Shown here: in pieces, positions 26,601 to 36,172 of the stretch
Layout of the letters: each line of letters starts with the position of its first letter
Position numbering within the stretch: position 1 is the stretch's first letter
From: Flavobacterium enshiense DK69
Lineage (GTDB): Bacteria; Bacteroidota; Bacteroidia; Flavobacteriales; Flavobacteriaceae
DNA length: 64,000 nucleotides
NCBI RefSeq assembly: GCF_000498495.1
Contig: NZ_AVCS01000009.1
Span: 434,001-498,000 of the forward strand
Reading direction: 5' to 3'
Program-made: the position numbers and the translations under genes
The notes under the pieces: generated by a model
Databases searched by the model: none
Told to the model about the DNA's origin: nothing
The model's input: only the letters and a program-made list of their open reading frames with translations

Positions 26601-27989
26601 ATTGAAGATCTTAAAACGGTTAAAGGAGAAGATAACGAAGGAAACGCAGTGGATATCGTAATCTCCCGTTCAACTGAATTGAAATTGGTTGATGAGAAGA
26701 CAGGAATCCTATTAAATACACATAACATTCCTTACGGATCGAGCATCTTTGTTAAAGATGGTCAGACAGTGGATAAAGGAGATGTGATCTGTAAATGGGA
26801 CCCTTATAATGGTGTAATTATCTCTGAATTTACAGGAAAAGTTGCTTATGAAGATATCGAACAAGGACAAACGTTCATGGTTGAAATCGACGAACAGACA
26901 GGATTCCAGGAAAAAGTAATTACAGAGGGTAGAAATAAAAAATTAATCCCTACTTTATTAATCTACGGAAAAGATGGTGAACTTATTCGTTCATACAACT
27001 TACCAGTAGGAGCTCACTTGATGGTTAACGACGGAGAGAAGATTAAAGCAGGTAAAGTATTAGTGAAAATCCCTCGTCGTTCTTCGAAAGCAGGCGATAT
27101 CACCGGAGGTCTACCAAGAATTACCGAGTTGTTAGAGGCTCGTAATCCTTCAAACCCTGCGGTAGTTTCTGAAATCGACGGTGTCGTTTCTTTTGGAAAA
27201 ATCAAAAGAGGTAACCGTGAGATTATCATCGAGTCTAAATTTGGTGAGGTTAAGAAATACTTGGTGAAATTATCAAGTCAGATCTTAGTTCAGGAGAATG
27301 ACTTCGTAAGAGCGGGTGTGCCATTGTCTGATGGAGCAATTACTCCGGATGATATCTTAAGAATTAAAGGGCCAGCTGCTGTTCAACAGTATTTGGTGAA
27401 CGAGATTCAGGAGGTATACCGTTTACAAGGGGTAAAAATTAATGACAAGCACTTTGAGGTTGTAATTCGTCAGATGATGCGTAAGGTTCAGATTCAGGAT
27501 CCGGGAGATACTTTGTTCTTAGAAGATCAATTGGTTCATACTTCTGACTTTATCATCGAAAATGACAAGTTATATGGAATGAAAGTTGTAGAGGATGCTG
27601 GAGATTCTGAAAACCTAAAAGCAGGTCAGATTGTTTCTCCAAGAGAGTTAAGAGACGAAAATTCATTGTTAAGACGTAATGACAGAAATCTTGTGGTGGC
27701 AAGAGACGTAGTTCCGGCAACGGCAACTCCGGTTCTTCAGGGTATTACAAGAGCTTCGCTACAAACAAAATCGTTCATCTCTGCGGCATCGTTCCAGGAA
27801 ACAACCAAAGTATTAAATGAAGCTGCTGTAGCAGGTAAAGTTGACGGATTAGAAGGATTGAAAGAGAATGTTATTGTTGGTCACAGAATCCCTGCGGGTA
27901 CTGGTATGAGAGATTACGACAACATCATCGTAGGTTCTAAAGAAGAGTTCAACGAACTTATGGCGGTGAAAGAAGAATTTAATTATTAG
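23685..27989 (+). CDS. rpoC: RNA polymerase beta' subunit
   Basis: This 1434-residue RpoC has the zinc-binding cysteines near the N-terminus ([22 protein letters not shown]), the catalytic [12 protein letters not shown] motif (residues 477-488; Asp479, 481 and 483 bind the two Mg ions), and the second zinc site [15 protein letters not shown]. The start could be either of two adjacent ATG codons. A perfect terminator follows. Confidence 0.99.
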   Translation: MMNNRNKDKNTIKRFNKISIGLASPESILAESRGEVLKPETINYRTHKPERDGLFCERIFGPVKDFECACGKYKRIRYKGIVCDRCGVEVTEKKVRRDRVGHINLVVPIAHIWYFRSLPNKIGYILGLPSKKLDMIIYYERYVVIQPGIAKGPDGETLNKLDFLTEEEYLNIQDSLPMENQYLDDTDPNKFIAKMGAECIMDLLARTDLDALSYELRHAANNETSKQRKTEALKRLQVVESFREANNNRENRPEWMIMKVIPVIPPELRPLVPLDGGRFATSDLNDLYRRVIIRNNRLKRLMEIKAPEVILRNEKRMLQESVDSLFDNTRKASAVKTESNRPLKSLSDSLKGKQGRFRQNLLGKRVDYSARSVIVVGPEMKLFECGLPKDMAAELYKPFVIRKLIERGIVKTVKSAKKIIDKKEPVVWDILENVIKGHPVLLNRAPTLHRLGIQAFQPKLIEGKAIQLHPLVCTAFNADFDGDQMAVHLPLGPEAILEAQLLMLASHNILNPANGAPITVPSQDMVLGLYYMTKERLSTPDHKILGEGLTFYSAEECNIALNEGRVELNARVKIRAKDFNENGELVYKIIQTTAGRVLFNEVVPEAAGYINEVLTKKSLRDIIGHILSATDVPTTAAFLDNMKDMGYRFAFKGGLSFSLGDIRIPEQKQQLIADAREQVAGISMNYNMGLITNNERYNQVIDIWTSANAQLTELAMKNIREDQQGFNSVYMMLDSGARGSKEQIRQLTGMRGLMAKPKKSTAGGGEIIENPILSNFKEGLSILEYFISTHGARKGLADTALKTADAGYLTRRLHDVSQDVIVNSVDCGTLRGVEVSALKKNEEIVESLGERILGRVALQDVINPLNGEVLVHAGEEITEAIMKAIDASPVEKVDVRSPLTCEAPKGICAKCYGRNLATGKMTQRGEAVGVIAAQSIGEPGTQLTLRTFHVGGVAGGISEESSIITRFAGRLEIEDLKTVKGEDNEGNAVDIVISRSTELKLVDEKTGILLNTHNIPYGSSIFVKDGQTVDKGDVICKWDPYNGVIISEFTGKVAYEDIEQGQTFMVEIDEQTGFQEKVITEGRNKKLIPTLLIYGKDGELIRSYNLPVGAHLMVNDGEKIKAGKVLVKIPRRSSKAGDITGGLPRITELLEARNPSNPAVVSEIDGVVSFGKIKRGNREIIIESKFGEVKKYLVKLSSQILVQENDFVRAGVPLSDGAITPDDILRIKGPAAVQQYLVNEIQEVYRLQGVKINDKHFEVVIRQMMRKVQIQDPGDTLFLEDQLVHTSDFIIENDKLYGMKVVEDAGDSENLKAGQIVSPRELRDENSLLRRNDRNLVVARDVVPATATPVLQGITRASLQTKSFISAASFQETTKVLNEAAVAGKVDGLEGLKENVIVGHRIPAGTGMRDYDNIIVGSKEEFNELMAVKEEFNY

Positions 27990-28015
27990 AAATTAAATTA
28001 ATCACTATATTTATA

Positions 28016-28052
28016 AATCCTAACAGTGTCTTACTGTTAGGATTTTATATTT
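28016..28052 (+). terminator. rpoC terminator
   Basis: AATCCTAACAGT (28016-28027) and ACTGTTAGGATT (28033-28044) make a perfect 12-bp stem with a GTCTT loop, followed by a T/A-rich tail. Confidence 0.88.
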
Positions 28053-28078
28053 TAGCATAATTATTAAAAAGTAAGACG

Positions 28079-28390
28079 ATGAGTGATAAAAACAATCAAC
28101 AAGGACAAATTAATATTGAATTGGACGAACAAACAGCAGAAGGAATTTATTCTAATCTGGCAATCATAAATCATTCGAATACCGAATTTGTTATTGATTT
28201 CGTGAGTATCATGCCGGGTGTTCCTAAGGCAAAGGTGAAATCAAGGATTGTATTGACACCACAGCATGCAAAACGTTTGCTAATGGCTTTAGGTGAAAAT
28301 ATTCACCGTTTTGAAAACGCCCATGGTGAAATAAAGGAAGCGGAACCAACGCCAATCCCATTTAATTTTGGTCCTACAGGACAAGCATAA
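28079..28390 (+). CDS. DUF3467 family protein
   Basis: This 103-residue acidic protein matches DUF3467: INIELDEQTAEGIYSNLAIINHSNTEFVIDFVSIMPGVPKAKVKSRI and then LTPQHAKRLLMALGENI. There is no signal peptide and no catalytic motif. It follows rpoC with a terminator in between, so it may have its own transcript. From memory this neighbourhood recurs in Bacteroidota, which hints at a role near transcription. That link is inference. Confidence 0.9.
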   Translation: MSDKNNQQGQINIELDEQTAEGIYSNLAIINHSNTEFVIDFVSIMPGVPKAKVKSRIVLTPQHAKRLLMALGENIHRFENAHGEIKEAEPTPIPFNFGPTGQA

Positions 28391-28405
28391 TTAAAAAATA
28401 GATAG

Positions 28406-28431
28406 GCCTTTCATTACTGAAAGGCTTTTTT
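28406..28431 (+). terminator. terminator after DUF3467 gene
   Basis: GCCTTTC (28406-28412) pairs with GAAAGGC (28419-28425) across an ATTACT loop, followed by T6. Confidence 0.9.
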
Positions 28432-28627
28432 ATTATAGGGTAATTTTATATTCTCCTTATTTGGGATTTTTGCCATAGAAATAAATTCCTTACATTTACT
28501 TGTTAAATTGTTGTGTCTGAATTGTCTTGTGTTTTAATGTTATTCAGATGGTTTAATAATGTAAATTGATGCCCCAATGATACAAATAAATACCCCTTTT
28601 ATCCATCTCTTTGATAAACCAAAACAG

Positions 28628-31600
28628 ATGAAAAGTAATTTTTTGTTTTTGTTACTCTCTTTTTTTGGTTTTTCATTTTCAGGTTTTTCGCAATCCATTC
28701 AGGTAAACAGTATAACTCCTAATCCCGTATGTGGCGGTGAAATAGTTACCGTTACATTTTCAACTACAAACGGAAATGGCCCTAACAGAAGGTATTCAAC
28801 AGGTACAAACTTTGTGGTTTATTTAAGTAGCAATACAGGTGGAGCCCCTTATTCATCATTAGGGCCTTTAACGCTGCTTCCGTATACATTTACTGGCGGT
28901 AACGATGCTGTTAACACTAACGTTCAGGGGAGAATCACGTTGCCTGCCAATGCTGCGGGAACTTATAAAATTGCAATTGGGTCGACAAGTCCTGATTTTT
29001 CAGCTGTTAATGGAAACGGAGCTTCGCCTGGTTTCACTGTTAACGCAGCTCCTAATGGAGGGACGGTTTCAGGAGGTGCGACAGTATGTCCTGGTACCAA
29101 TAATACTGTTTTGACATTGAGCGGTCATAGTGGAAGTGTTGTAAAATGGCAGTCAAGCCCGTTTAGTGACTTTTCTTCTTCCATAACTGATATTGCGAAT
29201 ACAACAACCAGTCTGACAGTTTCTAATATTTCAGCTTCAACTTATTTTAGGGCAGTGCTCACGAACGGTACCTGTTCATCAAGCAGTTCTGTTGCTGTCA
29301 TAATTGTAGATCCAAATTCCGGTACAGTTTCTTCCAATCAGAGCATTTGTTCCGGAACTCAGCCAGCAAATATTGTGCTTACCGGCAGTGCAGGAATAAT
29401 TCAATGGCAACGTTCTACCGATAATGTTGTTTTTTCTAATATTAACGGAGCTACCGCTACAATGCTTGCTTCTGCACAGATGGGGGGCTTAGCAGTGACT
29501 ACATACTATAGGGCTGTATTAACCGGAGGATGTGGCACTGTTAACAGTCCGGTTGTTACGGTTACAGTTTCTCCTGCTACAGTTGGAGGTACGGTTTTGT
29601 CCGATGCCACGGTGTGTTCAGGGAATAATTCCACAGTGCTTACCTTAACAGGGTATACCGGAAATGTTGTTAAATGGCAGTCCTCAGCCATGCAAAATTT
29701 CAATAATCCGGTCGATATCGCTAATACGACAAATACTTTAACGGTTACGAATATAACATCAACGACATACTATAGGGCGGTTGTTCAAAGCGGGACTTGT
29801 ACGGCGGCCAATAGTTCACATGTTAAAATTACAGTCCAAAACAGTCCAAATGGCGGGACGCTCTCCGGAAGCGCAACTGTATGTCACGGAACCAACAGCA
29901 CGACTTTAACCGTAGCCGGTTATACTAATAATTCCATTCAGAAATGGCAGTCGTCTCCAGTGAATGATTTCTCTTCAGGTGTGGTGGATATTGCTAATAC
30001 GTCGGCAACTTTAACTGTGACTAATTTAACTGCAACAACCTATTATCGTGTGGTAGTTGCAAATGCGAATTGTACGGCTTACAGTACCATAGCAACAATC
30101 ACGGTAAACCCGTTGCTTATTGCAACGATTGTCTCTAGTAATAGTCCAATCTGTTCGGGAAGCAATGCTGTTTTTAATGTTAGTGGTACCTCTGGTGCAA
30201 CCCTTACTTATACCATAAACGGAGGAGGTAATCAGACAATTGTTTTAACGGGAGGGACAGCAACTTTTACTGTAACAGGTGCTATTGTAGATCAGACGTT
30301 GTCTTTGGTTTCTGTAAGTTTCGGAACTTGTTCCAAAAGCATTGTTGGTAGTTCGACGGTGGTTGTCAATAATTCAAATGTGTGGACCGGCGCCGTGGAC
30401 AATCAGTGGAATACCGCAGGAAATTGGAGCTGCGGAGCTGTTCCAACCCTTAGTTCAGATGTGATAATTAATTCAGGAAGCGTGTTTGTTTCAGGTAACG
30501 ATGCTTTTGCAAATAAGCTGTCGCTAAATGGAACGTCTGCTTTAACGGTTAACTCCGGAAATAATATTACAGTTACAGATGCAGTGATTGTGGCAAGCGG
30601 TGCCAATATGACCCTGCAAAACAATGTTAATTTGATTCAGGTAAACAATGTTTCCAACTCAGGTTCTATTGTGGTGAACCGAAAAAGTTCTGCACTAATG
30701 CGTCTGGATTACACCTTATGGTCGTCACCGGTAGCTTCACAAAATCTATTGGCTTTTTCTCCATCGACATTGCCATCGAGATTTTATGTGTATAATTCGG
30801 CTACCAATGCGTACAGTGCAATAACGCCGAGTTCGAATGCATTTCAATTGGCTAAGGGATACCTGATTCGTATGCCGGACAACCATCCGACAACACCTAC
30901 CAAATGGGATGGTGTATTTGCTGGAGTGCCTAATAACGGGAATGTTGATTTTACTGCTTATAATGGCGGATCTGGTTTGAGATTTAACGGTGTCGGAAAC
31001 CCATACCCTTCCTGTGTAGATATGGCAAGTTTTGTACATGGGAATGCCGGAAATATTACCGGAACACTTTATTTTTGGCGCAAGACCAATAGCACTGCTA
31101 CTGAGCCGGGTTATTGTACATGGACTACCGCCGGTTTTGTTGGCAATGGAGAAGCACAGGTAGTTGATCCTCAAGGTGTCTTAAGGAATGGGCAGGGTTT
31201 CTTGGTTGAAATGATTAATGGGGCAACCAATGTTTCTTTTACGAATGCGATGCGAGTGGCTAATAACGCAGACCAATTTTTCAAGAATGGCAATTTATCG
31301 GAGCAAAGATCATTAAGCGGGGATCGTATTTGGCTGAACGTGTCGAGTGTTTCAGGAGCAAATAATCAAATGCTTTTGGGGTATTTCCCTAGTGCAACAT
31401 TAGGGGTGGATTATGGGGTAGATGGTAAAGCTTTAGAAGATTCACCTGTTTCATTAACCATGGAGATTGCTGGCGGTAATTATCTTATTCAGGGAAGGCC
31501 TTCTTTTGATTCGTCGGATATCGTTCCGTTGCGATTTAAGACTTCTTTTGCAGGGATGCATTCTATTTCTATTGATCATCTGGACGGATTGTTCTTAGGA

Positions 31601-31987
31601 GGTCAGAATGTTTATTTAAAGGATAATTTGCTGAATATCTCACATAATTTAAAAGTGTCAGCTTATTCATTCGCTTCCGATTCAGGGATTTTTGCCAGTC
31701 GTTTTGAAATTAGTTATCCTGCTTTGTTGAGTACAGATCATATCAGTTTTAATGAAAATACAGTTGTTGTATTTAAGGATAAAAATGGGGTTTTGAACGT
31801 AAATGCAAATGGTGTTGCTTTGGATAAGGTAGAAGTGTTTGATGTAAGCGGAAGAATGTTGGTACAGAAAGAGGCAAAAAGCAATACTACTGTTTTAGTT
31901 TCAGAAATTAGAGAAAAAAATACCGTTTTGTTTGTTAAAGTTGTAACTGAGGATGGGAGAATGGTAAATAAGAAAATTGTTTTTTAA
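28628..31987 (+). CDS. large secreted Ig-like repeat protein with T9SS C-terminal domain
   Basis: From the ATG at 28628 (MKSNFLFLLL..., the start of a good signal peptide ending GFSQ) the protein has 1119 residues; a longer frame from 28577 lacks a signal peptide at its start. Repeats of about 87 residues (29043-30114) are Ig-like units with a VCxG(T/N) motif, KWQSS and TYYRAVV; the fifth unit is divergent. A VWTGAVDNQWNTAGNWSCGA segment follows (about residues 595-615), then a beta-rich part with a GNPYPS motif. The last 80 residues (VEVFDVSGRMLVQ..., ending VNKKIVF) are a type A T9SS sorting domain. It should be exported by T9SS and anchored or released at the cell surface, probably as an adhesin or gliding accessory. 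Confidence 0.9.
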   Translation: MKSNFLFLLLSFFGFSFSGFSQSIQVNSITPNPVCGGEIVTVTFSTTNGNGPNRRYSTGTNFVVYLSSNTGGAPYSSLGPLTLLPYTFTGGNDAVNTNVQGRITLPANAAGTYKIAIGSTSPDFSAVNGNGASPGFTVNAAPNGGTVSGGATVCPGTNNTVLTLSGHSGSVVKWQSSPFSDFSSSITDIANTTTSLTVSNISASTYFRAVLTNGTCSSSSSVAVIIVDPNSGTVSSNQSICSGTQPANIVLTGSAGIIQWQRSTDNVVFSNINGATATMLASAQMGGLAVTTYYRAVLTGGCGTVNSPVVTVTVSPATVGGTVLSDATVCSGNNSTVLTLTGYTGNVVKWQSSAMQNFNNPVDIANTTNTLTVTNITSTTYYRAVVQSGTCTAANSSHVKITVQNSPNGGTLSGSATVCHGTNSTTLTVAGYTNNSIQKWQSSPVNDFSSGVVDIANTSATLTVTNLTATTYYRVVVANANCTAYSTIATITVNPLLIATIVSSNSPICSGSNAVFNVSGTSGATLTYTINGGGNQTIVLTGGTATFTVTGAIVDQTLSLVSVSFGTCSKSIVGSSTVVVNNSNVWTGAVDNQWNTAGNWSCGAVPTLSSDVIINSGSVFVSGNDAFANKLSLNGTSALTVNSGNNITVTDAVIVASGANMTLQNNVNLIQVNNVSNSGSIVVNRKSSALMRLDYTLWSSPVASQNLLAFSPSTLPSRFYVYNSATNAYSAITPSSNAFQLAKGYLIRMPDNHPTTPTKWDGVFAGVPNNGNVDFTAYNGGSGLRFNGVGNPYPSCVDMASFVHGNAGNITGTLYFWRKTNSTATEPGYCTWTTAGFVGNGEAQVVDPQGVLRNGQGFLVEMINGATNVSFTNAMRVANNADQFFKNGNLSEQRSLSGDRIWLNVSSVSGANNQMLLGYFPSATLGVDYGVDGKALEDSPVSLTMEIAGGNYLIQGRPSFDSSDIVPLRFKTSFAGMHSISIDHLDGLFLGGQNVYLKDNLLNISHNLKVSAYSFASDSGIFASRFEISYPALLSTDHISFNENTVVVFKDKNGVLNVNANGVALDKVEVFDVSGRMLVQKEAKSNTTVLVSEIREKNTVLFVKVVTEDGRMVNKKIVF
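29043..30114 (+). repeat. four tandem Ig-like coding repeats
   Basis: Units begin at about 29043, 29311, 29578 and 29839, each about 260-270 nt. Units 1, 3 and 4 are closest (NGGT(V/L)SG...TVC, KWQSS, DIANT, TYYR); unit 2 is more divergent. DNA identity among them is limited, so the duplications are old. Confidence 0.75.
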
Positions 31988-32010
31988 ATCAGTCTCAGAT
32001 AAATACAAAT

Positions 32011-32038
32011 AAAAAATCCGCCTTTTGGCGGATTTTTC
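32011..32038. terminator. bidirectional terminator between adhesin and small membrane protein
   Basis: AAAAATCCGCC and GGCGGATTTTT pair perfectly around TTTT, with A and T tracts on both sides. Confidence 0.93.
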
Positions 32039-32042
32039 TATG

Positions 32043-32258
32043 TTATGCAGTTTTGTTTTTTCTTTTTCGGAAGAAATTAAAAGCTAATATGATTCCAAAA
32101 AGTACCAGCCAAAACAATTTACTGTTTATTGGAGCAACTGGTGGATCTTCATCTTCCAGCCCGCCACCGCCATCATCTGTGCCGGGTTGTGCGAACATTG
32201 CAAAATCAGACATAAATAAAATGCTGAAAATGTATATTTTAATTAAATTCGACTTCAT
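32043..32258 (-). CDS. small signal-peptide/membrane protein next to the T9SS adhesin
   Basis: This 71-residue protein has an N-terminal signal peptide (MKSNLIKIYIF..., ending MFAQ), a short acidic Gly/Pro-rich linker (PGTDDGGGGLEDEDPPVAP), one membrane helix (INSKLFWLVLFGIILAFNF) and a basic RKRKNK tail. In Flavobacteriaceae, tiny proteins of this layout with a P-I-(D/N)-x-(K/Y)-L-(F/I)-W helix are common near T9SS substrates. Their role is not known to me. An antisense frame of the same length is discarded. Convergence with the adhesin gene suggests separate regulation. Confidence 0.8.
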   Translation of the reverse strand: MKSNLIKIYIFSILFMSDFAMFAQPGTDDGGGGLEDEDPPVAPINSKLFWLVLFGIILAFNFFRKRKNKTA

Positions 32259-32320
32259 GTTATTTTAATTTGAGGCGTAAATTTGTGTTTAACTTCCAAA
32301 GTTGATTTTCGAAATGTTGC

Positions 32321-33910
32321 TTATTCGAACTCCGAAGTGAAATGTAATTTTACACTTGGATATTTACTTTGTGTCATCTGAATTGAAAAATCGGAATCGG
32401 CAAGGAAAACCAGCTGACCGTACTTGTCTTTTGCCAAAAACTTTTGTTTGATGCGTTTGAATTCAGCGAACTCTTCATTTTTAGGGTCTTCCGGTTTTAC
32501 CCAACAAGCTTTAAAGGCCGGGAAGTTCTCATAGGAACATTTAGCCTCGTATTCGTGCTCTAAACGATACTGAATAACCTCATACTGTAAGGCGCCAACG
32601 GTACCAATAACTTTTCTGTTGTTCATTTCCAGAGTGAAAAGCTGCGCCACACCTTCGTCCATCAACTGGTCTACTCCCTTTTCAAGTTGTTTCGCTTTTA
32701 ATGGATCAGCATTGTTAATATATCGGAAATGCTCCGGTGAGAAACTCGGGATTCCCTTAAACAGCATTAATTCGCCTTCTGTAAGTGTGTCGCCGATTTT
32801 AAAGTTTCCTGTATCGTGTAGTCCGACAATGTCTCCCGGGTATGAAATGTCAACAATTTCTTTTTTCTCGGCAAAGAATGCATTCGGACTCGAGAATTTC
32901 AGGTTTTTACCTAATCGAACGTGTAAATACGGTTTGTTTCTCTCGAATGTTCCCGAAACGATTTTCACGAAGGCCAAACGGTCACGGTGCTTCGGATCCA
33001 TGTTGGCGTGGATTTTAAATACGAACCCGGAGAATTTGTTTTCGTCTGGTTTTACTTCTCGGGTATCTGAATCTTTTGGTCTTGGCGTTGGAGCGATTTC
33101 GATAAAGCAATCCAATAATTCGCGTACCCCAAAATTATTTAATGCTGAACCAAAGAAAACAGGTTGTAAATGTCCTGCTAAATAAGCTTCTCGGTCAAAA
33201 GTCGGATATACTTCGCTAATTAGTTCTAATTCTTCACGAAGTTTGTTTGCAGGTCTTTCTCCGATGATTTTTTCCAGCTCCGGATTTTCAATATCGGAAA
33301 ATTCGATAGTTTCTTCTATGTTTTTACGACTGTCTCCTTCAAAAAGATTGATGTTTTTTTCCCAGATATTATAGATTCCTTTGAAATCATATCCCATTCC
33401 AATAGGGAAACTCAAAGGAGTTACATGAAGTTTTAGTTTTTTCTCTACTTCATCCATCAAATCAAAGGCGTCTTTTCCTTCACGGTCTAATTTGTTGATG
33501 AAAACAATCATCGGGATGTTTCGCATTCGGCAAACTTCAACCAGTTTTTCGGTTTGTTCCTCAACACCTTTTGCTACGTCTACCACAACAATAACGCTGT
33601 CAACCGCAGTTAATGTCCTGAAGGTGTCTTCTGCGAAATCCTTGTGCCCCGGAGTGTCGAGAATGTTGATTTTTTTGTCTTTGTAATTGAAAGCCAATAC
33701 CGAAGTGGCTACGGAAATTCCTCTTTGGCGCTCAATTTCCATAAAGTCGGAAGTGGCTCCTTTTTTGATTTTGTTGCTCTTTACGGCACCTGCTTCCTGA
33801 ATAGCGCCACCAAATAATAACAGTTTTTCTGTTAAGGTTGTTTTACCGGCATCGGGGTGAGAAATAATCCCGAAGGTTCTTCTACGTTGTATCTCTTTTT
33901 GAAAACTCAT
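32321..33910 (-). CDS. prfC: peptide chain release factor 3
   Basis: This 529-residue translational GTPase has the P-loop SHPDAGKT (18-25), the switch I end RGISV, DTPGHKDF in G3 and NKLDREG in G4. Its length and its ending (KLHFTSEF) match RF3 and not the longer EF-G. It recycles RF1 or RF2 after termination. The minus-strand -7 box TACTTTTG lies 20 nt before the start. No oddity was seen. Confidence 0.97.
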   Translation of the reverse strand: MSFQKEIQRRRTFGIISHPDAGKTTLTEKLLLFGGAIQEAGAVKSNKIKKGATSDFMEIERQRGISVATSVLAFNYKDKKINILDTPGHKDFAEDTFRTLTAVDSVIVVVDVAKGVEEQTEKLVEVCRMRNIPMIVFINKLDREGKDAFDLMDEVEKKLKLHVTPLSFPIGMGYDFKGIYNIWEKNINLFEGDSRKNIEETIEFSDIENPELEKIIGERPANKLREELELISEVYPTFDREAYLAGHLQPVFFGSALNNFGVRELLDCFIEIAPTPRPKDSDTREVKPDENKFSGFVFKIHANMDPKHRDRLAFVKIVSGTFERNKPYLHVRLGKNLKFSSPNAFFAEKKEIVDISYPGDIVGLHDTGNFKIGDTLTEGELMLFKGIPSFSPEHFRYINNADPLKAKQLEKGVDQLMDEGVAQLFTLEMNNRKVIGTVGALQYEVIQYRLEHEYEAKCSYENFPAFKACWVKPEDPKNEEFAEFKRIKQKFLAKDKYGQLVFLADSDFSIQMTQSKYPSVKLHFTSEFE

Positions 33911-33929
33911 CAGACAAAATTTGTGGGTG

Positions 33930-33937
33930 CAAAAGTA
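33930..33937 (-). promoter_or_regulatory. -7 box of the prfC promoter
   Basis: On the minus strand this reads TACTTTTG, a full match to TAnnTTTG, about 20 nt before the start codon. The -33 element is not clear. Confidence 0.6.
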
Positions 33938-34037
33938 ATTATAATTTACGAGAACTCATTTCATTATCCGAAAAATAGCCTTACGGTAATGATATTCAAT
34001 TTTGCGCATAATTTTTTGTTAATAGTATTTAGTATGG

Positions 34038-34067
34038 TTGTATAATAGCTTTGAATTGTTATTTTTG
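34038..34067 (+). promoter_or_regulatory. promoter of the peptidylprolyl isomerase operon
   Basis: TTG (34038-34040), a 19-nt spacer, and TATTTTTG (34060-34067) match the flavobacterial consensus. The leader to the ATG at 34161 is about 85-90 nt, the longest in this part of the window. Confidence 0.6.
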
Positions 34068-34160
34068 TTGGTTGCAAATCGAATGTTCTGTAAGAAGTAC
34101 AGGCTTTTGTTTGCGGTTCAAATTTTAAAAATTTCAAAACTAAATAGTTATAAAAAAGAA

Positions 34161-36128
34161 ATGAAATTAAAACAGGTTCTACTAGGTCTTTTCATGACTG
34201 CCAATGCAGTTTCTTTTGCTCAGGAAAATAAAAAAGAGGTTCTTTTTACGATTGATAACAAACCGTTTTATACAGACGAATTTACAAGAGTCTATAAGAA
34301 AAACCTTGAATTGGTAAAAGACGATTCCCAAAAAGATTTGAATCACTATTTGGATCTTTTTATCGGATATAAATTGAAAGTCGAAAAAGCTAATAAATTA
34401 GGACTTCAAAATAATTTAGCTTATCAGAATGAACTTAAATCGTATCGCGCCCAGCTTTCCAGAAATTATGTTACGGATACTAAAGTAACAAAAGAATTAA
34501 TCGACGAAGCCTACAAGCGATCTTTAAAAGAAGTGAAAGCCTCCCATATTTTATTCAATCTGGATGAAAATGCGGCTCCTGCGGATACTTTAAAAGTTTA
34601 TAATCAGGCTTTGAGTGTGCGTAAAAGAATTCTTGACGGCGAAGATTTCGAAACGCTTGCAGTGCAGAATTCCCAGGATCCATCGGTAAAAGAGAATAAA
34701 GGAAATTTAGGTTGGTTTAGTGTTTTCAGAATGGTTTATCCTTTTGAAAATGCGGCTTACAAAACCCCAAAAGGAGAAGTTTCCATGCCGGTAAGAACTC
34801 GTTTCGGATACCACTTGGTGAAGGTAAACGATATCCGTGATAACAGAGGCCAGGTTACCGTTGCTCACATTATGACATTAAATGGTCAGACTCCTGCTGA
34901 AGCAGCTGCGGCAAAATCTACTATAGATGATGTGTACAAAAAACTGAAACAGGGTGAGTCATTTGAGAGTTTGGCCCAGCAATTCTCCCAGGATAAGTCG
35001 TCTTCAGGTAAAGGAGGTCAGTTACAGCGATTTGGTTCGGGTGAGTTAAGTTCGGAAGAATTTGAAAATGTTGCTTTTTCATTAAAAAAAGATGGCGATA
35101 TTTCAGAGCCATTTCAAAGTCAATTCGGATGGCATATCATCAAACTGATTGAAAAACATCCGGTTAAATCGTTTGAAGAAACTGATGTGGATTTTGACAG
35201 TAAAATAAGAAAAGACGATCGTTCCCGATTAATCAATGCTTCTTTGAATGAGAAACTAAGAAAAAAATATACGGTAAAAAGAGATGATAAAGTATATAAA
35301 AAAATCGTTCCTCTTGTAACGGATAAGTACTATAAGCAGGAGTGGGAACTTCCGGCTAATATGAAAGACCTGAATCAGAAATTGTTGACAATCAATAAAG
35401 AGAAAACTGTAGAAGCTCCTTTATTCTTAAACTATCTTTACGCACAACAGAGAAACAACAATACTTTAAAGCCAATAGGGAAATTGGTGGATAAGATGTA
35501 TGGTAAATTTGTTGAAGAGCAGTTGGTAGGTTATTATAATGATAACTTGGAGAAAGAGTTTCCGGAGTTTTCATATGTGATGGAAGAATACAGAGACGGT
35601 TTGTTGTTGTTTGATTTGATGGAAAAAGAAATCTGGGCAAAAGCAAAAACCGATTCCATTGGGCTACAGAATTTCTACGAAAAAAATAAAGCTAATTATC
35701 AGTGGAAAGACAGAGTAGATGTTAATGTGTTTTCATCTACTAAAGAAGATGTTATCAAAAAAGCGCAACAATACCTGAAAAAGAAAAAATCAGTTGATTT
35801 TATCAAATCAAACCTTAATAAAAAGAATGTTGAGATTATGGTGAAATCGGGAGTTTTTGAAATTGGAAGCGATGCTTTGCCAAAGAACCAAAAATTTGAA
35901 GTTGGGGTTACGGACATCACTAAGGATGGAAATTATTACTTTATAACTCAGGTTAATAAAAAGATAGAGAAAGGGCCTAAAAAACTGGAAGAAACCAAAG
36001 GGAAGGTAATCAATGATTATCAGCAGTATCTTGAAGCGCACTGGGTAGATGAATTGAAAAAAGAATTCAATGTACAAGTGAATCAGGAGGTTTTTAACAA
36101 AGTAAAAAATCAGTTGCAGATAAAATAA
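34161..36128 (+). CDS. periplasmic peptidylprolyl isomerase, two parvulin domains
   Basis: From the ATG at 34161 the protein is 655 residues with a signal peptide (MKLKQVLLGL..., ending SFAQ); the longer frame from 34038 begins at the promoter and is rejected. It has two parvulin (rotamase) domains, the first from KEVKASHILFNLDENA (about 130) and the second from QVTVAHIMTLNGQ (about 235), each ending in an FGYHLVKV or FGWHIIKL strand. A long C-terminal part without a motif I know follows (about 350-655). This is a SurA/PpiD-like foldase for outer membrane or secreted proteins. The second foldase follows at 44 nt, so the two act together. Confidence 0.9.
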   Translation: MKLKQVLLGLFMTANAVSFAQENKKEVLFTIDNKPFYTDEFTRVYKKNLELVKDDSQKDLNHYLDLFIGYKLKVEKANKLGLQNNLAYQNELKSYRAQLSRNYVTDTKVTKELIDEAYKRSLKEVKASHILFNLDENAAPADTLKVYNQALSVRKRILDGEDFETLAVQNSQDPSVKENKGNLGWFSVFRMVYPFENAAYKTPKGEVSMPVRTRFGYHLVKVNDIRDNRGQVTVAHIMTLNGQTPAEAAAAKSTIDDVYKKLKQGESFESLAQQFSQDKSSSGKGGQLQRFGSGELSSEEFENVAFSLKKDGDISEPFQSQFGWHIIKLIEKHPVKSFEETDVDFDSKIRKDDRSRLINASLNEKLRKKYTVKRDDKVYKKIVPLVTDKYYKQEWELPANMKDLNQKLLTINKEKTVEAPLFLNYLYAQQRNNNTLKPIGKLVDKMYGKFVEEQLVGYYNDNLEKEFPEFSYVMEEYRDGLLLFDLMEKEIWAKAKTDSIGLQNFYEKNKANYQWKDRVDVNVFSSTKEDVIKKAQQYLKKKKSVDFIKSNLNKKNVEIMVKSGVFEIGSDALPKNQKFEVGVTDITKDGNYYFITQVNKKIEKGPKKLEETKGKVINDYQQYLEAHWVDELKKEFNVQVNQEVFNKVKNQLQIK

Positions 36129-36172
36129 ACCATATAATTTAAGTAAAGCAAATGCTATTTAAAAAGAGAAAA

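Noticed and set aside
29043..30114. Possible CRISPR or satellite array
   Set aside because: The repeats are long, in frame and code for Ig-like domains; they are not short direct repeats with spacers.
32053..32268. 71-residue plus-strand frame opposite the small membrane protein
   Set aside because: The minus-strand frame has a clear signal peptide and membrane helix; this one has low-complexity Ser/Pro and no recognisable features.
32278..32285. Plus-strand TAAATTTG box
   Set aside because: It matches the -7 consensus, but no plus-strand gene follows; prfC lies there on the minus strand. It is probably a chance match in AT-rich DNA.
32619..33185. 188-residue plus-strand frame inside prfC
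   Set aside because: It is antisense to the conserved RF3 and has no recognisable motif.
34038..34160. 41-codon upstream extension of the first foldase gene
   Set aside because: It would start within the promoter and push the signal peptide far into the protein.
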